From Abelmoschus esculentus (Eukaryota; Streptophyta; Magnoliopsida; Malvales; Malvaceae): DNA of 64,000 bases. Position 1 is the first letter of the stretch. Each line of letters opens with the position of its first letter. Both the position numbers and the translations under genes were made by a program. The notes under the pieces were generated by a model. The model was not told the DNA's origin, did no database searches, and worked only from the letters and a program-made list of their open reading frames with translations. Shown piece after piece: positions 59,863-64,000 of this stretch. The stretch covers positions 7,917,001-7,981,000 of the forward strand of contig JAUCBN010000012.1 of assembly GCA_035048815.1 (NCBI GenBank), read 5' to 3'.

Positions 59863-60088
59863 GATTGTGACATTTTTGTGACATTTTTGTTCGCATTTAA
59901 CAACATGATGAAGCGGATATCGGTTATTGACTCCTCCATCTTTATCTTCCACAAACAGGTGCAGGTGCAGCCTGTTAACAACCTTTCCATCTTTGAACCA
60001 CAAAAATACTTTCTTTTTCAATCAAATAAAAAAAGCCATGAAATTTAGTGATTGTGACATTTTTGTTCGCATTTAACACCACAAAAGC
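59859..60088 (+). repeat. direct repeat at the copia deletion breakpoint
   Basis: agtgattgtgacatttttgt...tcgcatttaaca occurs at about 59859-59903 (with an extra gacatttttgt) and again at about 60047-60080, 190 bp apart. The first copy starts exactly where the copia reading ends. Filler DNA copied during break repair would look like this. Confidence 0.6.
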
Positions 60089-61099
60089 TGATTCCAGCTA
60101 CGGGTCAGATTTGAAATATTTTGATTCGGGTTAGTTTTGTGTTTGAACTATTTTGAGTTTGGCCACTTTTGATTAGGATTAATTAGTTGGTGTTTTCAAT
60201 TTAATAGGGTTCAATCGCTCTCAATTTAAGTTGATTTTAATTCGAATATTTTAAATTTTAAGTTGAACATGTTCAAATTATTAATTTCATATGAACAATC
60301 AAATTGTCTTAAAAAATCCATCAGGCCTTTATTTTTCTAAATTTTAATTTTATTCTTAAATCTAAACCTTAATCTTGTCTTTTTAATGTGCGGTATAAAT
60401 AAAAACACAAAAAGAGACATGTTTTTATTCTGTTTTGATAAGAACACTTTTAGGTTGTCAATTAAAATGTTTAAGTTGCTAAACCACCCTTGCTAGTTGC
60501 TCTAATTGTGATTAAATTAAACGTTCAGTCTTAATCATGCAAAGATTCTCACGAAACATCCCAGCTAAGGAAAGTTATCTTTCCATCATTTTTCTCTTGT
60601 CTATTTCTCTCATTAATGGCTTTTTCTTAATTTTTACATGTTTCATCTGCCTCAAATATTCTATAGATCTTACAGGTCAATGAAGAATATATCCATAACA
60701 CAGTACATTAACAATATATGGGTAATAATTTGATATATCGGTACTAAAAATATTTTTTTACAAGTAAAATTTTAAGTTATTATGTGTTTTTTTAGTGATT
60801 AAAGTCGCGTGATTTTAAGTCGTTCAATATAGTTTTTTCATTGAAGTTTTAAACGGTAACTTGAAACTACGCAAAATTCTAATATTAAATTTTAACCTCT
60901 AAACTCTACGAACTAAACACTTTGTAGAATTTTTTTACCGATAATACATGCAAAATATATAAAAAATTAAATCATTTTTAAATATCTGTAGCGTGCTCTA
61001 AGCAATTCCTATTTGCCTATATGTTAATACGTAGATTGACATTCCTGCTATTTGGTAATTGCAGACCACAGCCTCTGCGAGACAGATAGACAGCCAGGC
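60089..61099. other. intergenic, beta-glucosidase promoter at the right
   Basis: AT-rich, with no gene seen. No TATA box is assigned with confidence. Confidence 0.4.
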
Positions 61100-63684
61100 A
61101 TGGATGTCTCAGTGAAGCTGTACACTGGTGTCTTTCTCTTACAGATTTTCTTCTTATCTCTCACCATTTCATGCGAGCTGCTAAATTCAAGACAAAGCTT
61201 CAATAATTTGTCTGTGTTTCCTTCAGATTTTCTTTTTGGAACAGCCTCTTCTGCATATCAGGTTTGACTTACTGATCTTTAAAGATACAGTTTTTGATGT
61301 TTATTTACTGTAATAAAATCTGGGTTTTTGACAGTATGAAGGTGGCTACTTGAGTGATGGTAAAGGTTTGAACAACTGGGATGTCTATTCACATAATCCA
61401 GGTAACTTTTTTTTTCTAACCTTTAGAAGCATCCTTGTTGCTTTTCTTGGGGGGTTGGTTTCTGTTAGGTCAAATTCTATAAAAGATCTATGTACTATTA
61501 ATTGTTTTACGATCTAGTCCCTTTAATTTGATCATTCCTTGTTGCAGAAAATTTGATCATCGATGGAAGCAATGGAGACATAGCTGTGGATCATTATCAT
61601 CGCTATTTGGTATGCCTACCTACTTTCATACTCCCATCAGTCCATGATTACGTGTTTTGACTCGATTCGACTCGACTCATCGGTTATATGTATGTAAATC
61701 ATATGATTGTTGGTGATGTTTTCATATAGGAAGATGTTGGTCTGATGCATTCGCTTGGTGTCAACAGCTATCGGTTCTCCATTTCTTGGGCTAGAATTTT
61801 ACCTAGTAAGTCTTCTGAAACTGCCATTTATGAGATTTATGGAAGCATAAGTTCTAGTCAAGACTTGTAACTGAAACAGAAGGGAGATTCGGGGAAATCA
61901 ACGAAGCCGGTATCGAGTTCTACAACAGCCTTATCGATGCTCTCCTAATCAAAGGTTTATTTTCCTTTCATGGATAAACCGTTCTTGAGCTTTCTAGGAA
62001 AATGTCGTATCTTGACAGTCACTGTTGCTTGGTTTTTCGACACGTTCTGCAGGCATTCAACCGTTCATAACATTGGTCCACTTCGATTTCCCTCAAGAAC
62101 TTGAAGACAGATATGGAAGTTGGCTTAGTCCTCAATCACAGTAACTATCTTGTTCAAGTTTTAACTCTTTCATGGTCTGCCAATGGCATCCCACATTGGC
62201 CTTAACTCTTGTTTCGATCACAGGGAGGATTTTACATATTTTGCTGATGTCTGCTTCAAGTCATTCGGAGACAGAGTGAAGCATTGGGTCACCTTCAACG
62301 AGCCTGATTACCAAGTCAAGTTCGGATACCATACGGGTACGTTCCCACCGTCACGTTGCTCAAGGCCGTTCGGGAATTGTTCTGACGGTGATTCGGAGAA
62401 GGAGCCCTTTGTAGCAGCTCACAATATCATCCTAGCACATATAGCAGCCGTTCATATTTACAGAACTAAATACCAGGTACCTATCAATGCATAAACATCT
62501 AATTGTTAAAACAACAACATTTCTGATTTTGTTCTCTAGGAAACGCAAGGAGGCTGCATCGGCATTGCCCTGCAATGCACTTGGTACGAACCGATCAGCG
62601 ACTCTTTAGCTGACAAGCTAGCAGCCAAAAGAGCTCATGCCTTCACCATCAATTGGTAGGTTTCTTCACCATTCTCTTGTTTGATTTCGTTTGTGGAATC
62701 GAGAACGTAACGTAGATGTTTTCTGATAGCTTTTTAAACATACATATAGGTTCCTAGAGCCAATCATATTCGGAAGATATCCTCCTGAAATGCAAAACAT
62801 TCTAGGATCTATATTACCAGAATTTACAGCAGCAGAGAAGCAGAAGATGAATAAAGGGGTTGATTTCATCGCAGTCAACCATTATACAAGTTACTTTGTC
62901 CGGGATTGCATGTTCTCTGTGTGTGAACCAGGAGACGGAACCTCAAAGACGGAAGGATTTTTGGCAAAAAGCTCAGAGAAAAATGGCATCCTTATAGGAG
63001 AGCCTGTAAGTAACCGTAATGTTGCATCTTAAGCTAAGATAACAACTGAAGCTTTTCAACTATGCAGGCAGAGTTGGGTTGGCAGAATGTTTACCCTCAA
63101 GGATTGGACAAGGTTCTAATATACCTTAAGGACAAATACCATAACATACCTATGTTCATTACTGAAAATGGTAAGGAAAAAAATGTGTCATATAAATGCA
63201 AAAACTTACCTATGTACTCATGAAGTATGGTGTTCCATGTAGGATATGGTAACATGAATAAAGCAGATTCCACCACTGAAGACCTTTTGCATGATGTGAA
63301 ACGAGCAGATTACATAGCTGCATATTTGAAAGCACTGTCAACAACAATCAGGTAAACATACATCTGATCCTACCGACCGACAGCCGCTAGGTTGTTGCAA
63401 TAATAACGGTACCAACAGAACTAAGACAACTAATGTTTGTTCCCCTGAATGCTATTAGGAAAGGAGCAAACGTTAAAGGTTACTTTGTCTGGTCTTTGCT
63501 AGACAACTTCGAATGGAATTATGGATATACAGTTCAATTCGGGCTTTACCATGTCGACAATAGGACCTTAACCAGAACACCAAAATTCTCAGCAACTTGG
63601 TACAGAAATTTCTTGGCAGAGCATTCAAAAGTAAAGTACCAGCAGCAAGCAGAAGATGCTAACGATGGCCCTTTCCATTATTAG
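61100..63684 (+). CDS. GH1 beta-glucosidase, monolignol-glucoside type, intact
   Basis: Retaining family 1 glycoside hydrolase, probably apoplastic or vacuolar. Twelve exons: 61100-61261, 61335-61401, 61548-61609, 61730-61805, 61880-61954, 62053-62140, 62224-62476, 62540-62655, 62750-63005, 63068-63170, 63243-63351 and 63459-63684, giving 530 codons plus stop with GT-AG sites. The start was taken at MDVSVKLYTGVFLLQIFFLS, a signal peptide; an ATG 16 codons upstream is less suitable. Acid/base Glu lies in TFNEP (about residue 202) and nucleophile Glu in ITENG (about 418). GH1 N-terminal FLFGTASSAYQYEGGYLSDG and SLLDNFEWNYGY are present. FGNCSDGDSEKEPF and DFIAVNHYTSYFVRDCMFS match the BGLU45/46/47 coniferin/syringin group from memory, suggesting lignin-precursor hydrolysis; substrate is inference. 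N-glycosylation sequons and the exon count fit the family. Confidence 0.94.
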
Positions 63685-64000
63685 CCATTTAACTTGTTCC
63701 TATATCTTTAGTTGTATCCATGGTGTAAAAAAAACTTTTTAAAAAATAAAATCTAAATTAATATTAAGTTTGTAGTTCGATTCTGAACAATCCTTCGGGA
63801 CGGTGGGATTGTTCAGAACATAGTCCCTAACATTGTCGATAGTACTAGTTGGATGAACTGTACACATATAGTAAATGTATCTGATAAACGTAATTAATAC
63901 ATACGGATTGCTAGTGAACCAAAATTCATTTATTTCACTCTTTTTCTTGTTCTATATAATTTACCACAGAAGTTTTCATTGCGATGTGTAGTATTCTACA
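63685..64000. other. beta-glucosidase 3' flank
   Basis: 3' UTR probably ends within the first 100 bp (aaaataaaatctaaatt near 63742). Nothing else seen to the window edge. Confidence 0.4.

Overview
The window is plant nuclear DNA. It has AT-rich intergenic sequence, intron-rich genes with GT-AG junctions, and plant-specific families: cysteine-rich receptor-like kinases, HD-ZIP IV, a class III GA 2-oxidase, ROP-interactive CRIB and GH1 beta-glucosidase. LTR elements and hAT-type MITEs fill the spaces. A eudicot is clear. A Malvales genome such as Gossypium is my impression from the proteins and repeats, not something I could test.

Layout: 1-72 is the first 24 codons of a secreted or membrane protein running off the left edge on the minus strand. 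180-5200 is a graveyard of small TIR elements. 5.86-21.27 kb is a minus-strand tandem array of cysteine-rich receptor-like kinases (CRKs) at several stages of decay: two close paralogues intact (5862-8529, 9052-11842), one split by a plus-strand copia fragment (13151-14982), one killed by a single missing base (15521-18043), one reduced to a DUF26 shard (18.44-18.58 kb), and a diverged intact member (18672-21268). 22.7-25.5 kb holds two NDR1/HIN1-like (LEA_2) genes, both with premature stops. 26.1-27.5 kb is an intact three-exon C20-GA 2-oxidase. 31183-36559 is a complete-structure Ty3/gypsy chromovirus with 298-bp LTRs and a 5-bp target duplication, but with a stop-riddled gag-pol. 38.76-42.13 kb is an unprocessed TDP1 pseudogene. 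42.9-43.7 kb is a two-domain ubiquitin-like gene, 44.56-45.35 kb a LINE remnant, 45.57-46.27 kb a long foldback repeat, and 46.7-47.3 kb a small RIC/CRIB gene. 48005-50832 is a probable solo LTR inside a tandem repeat. 53.65-56.53 kb is an intact nine-coding-exon HD-ZIP IV transcription factor (HDG2-like). 57.1-59.9 kb is a Ty1/copia gag-protease-integrase fragment lacking RT/RNase H. 61.1-63.68 kb is an intact twelve-exon GH1 beta-glucosidase of the monolignol-glucosidase type.

The genes do not form an operon-like system. The coherent theme is an immune or stress receptor cluster under birth-and-death evolution: CRKs next to NDR1/HIN1-like genes, with W-box elements conserved upstream of two CRK copies. 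I found no convincing undescribed system. The most informative oddities are the decay series in the CRK array, the defective gypsy element with near-identical LTRs, the paired pseudogenised NHL genes, the long foldback, and a 22-bp poly(A) insertion scar with a 16-bp target duplication.
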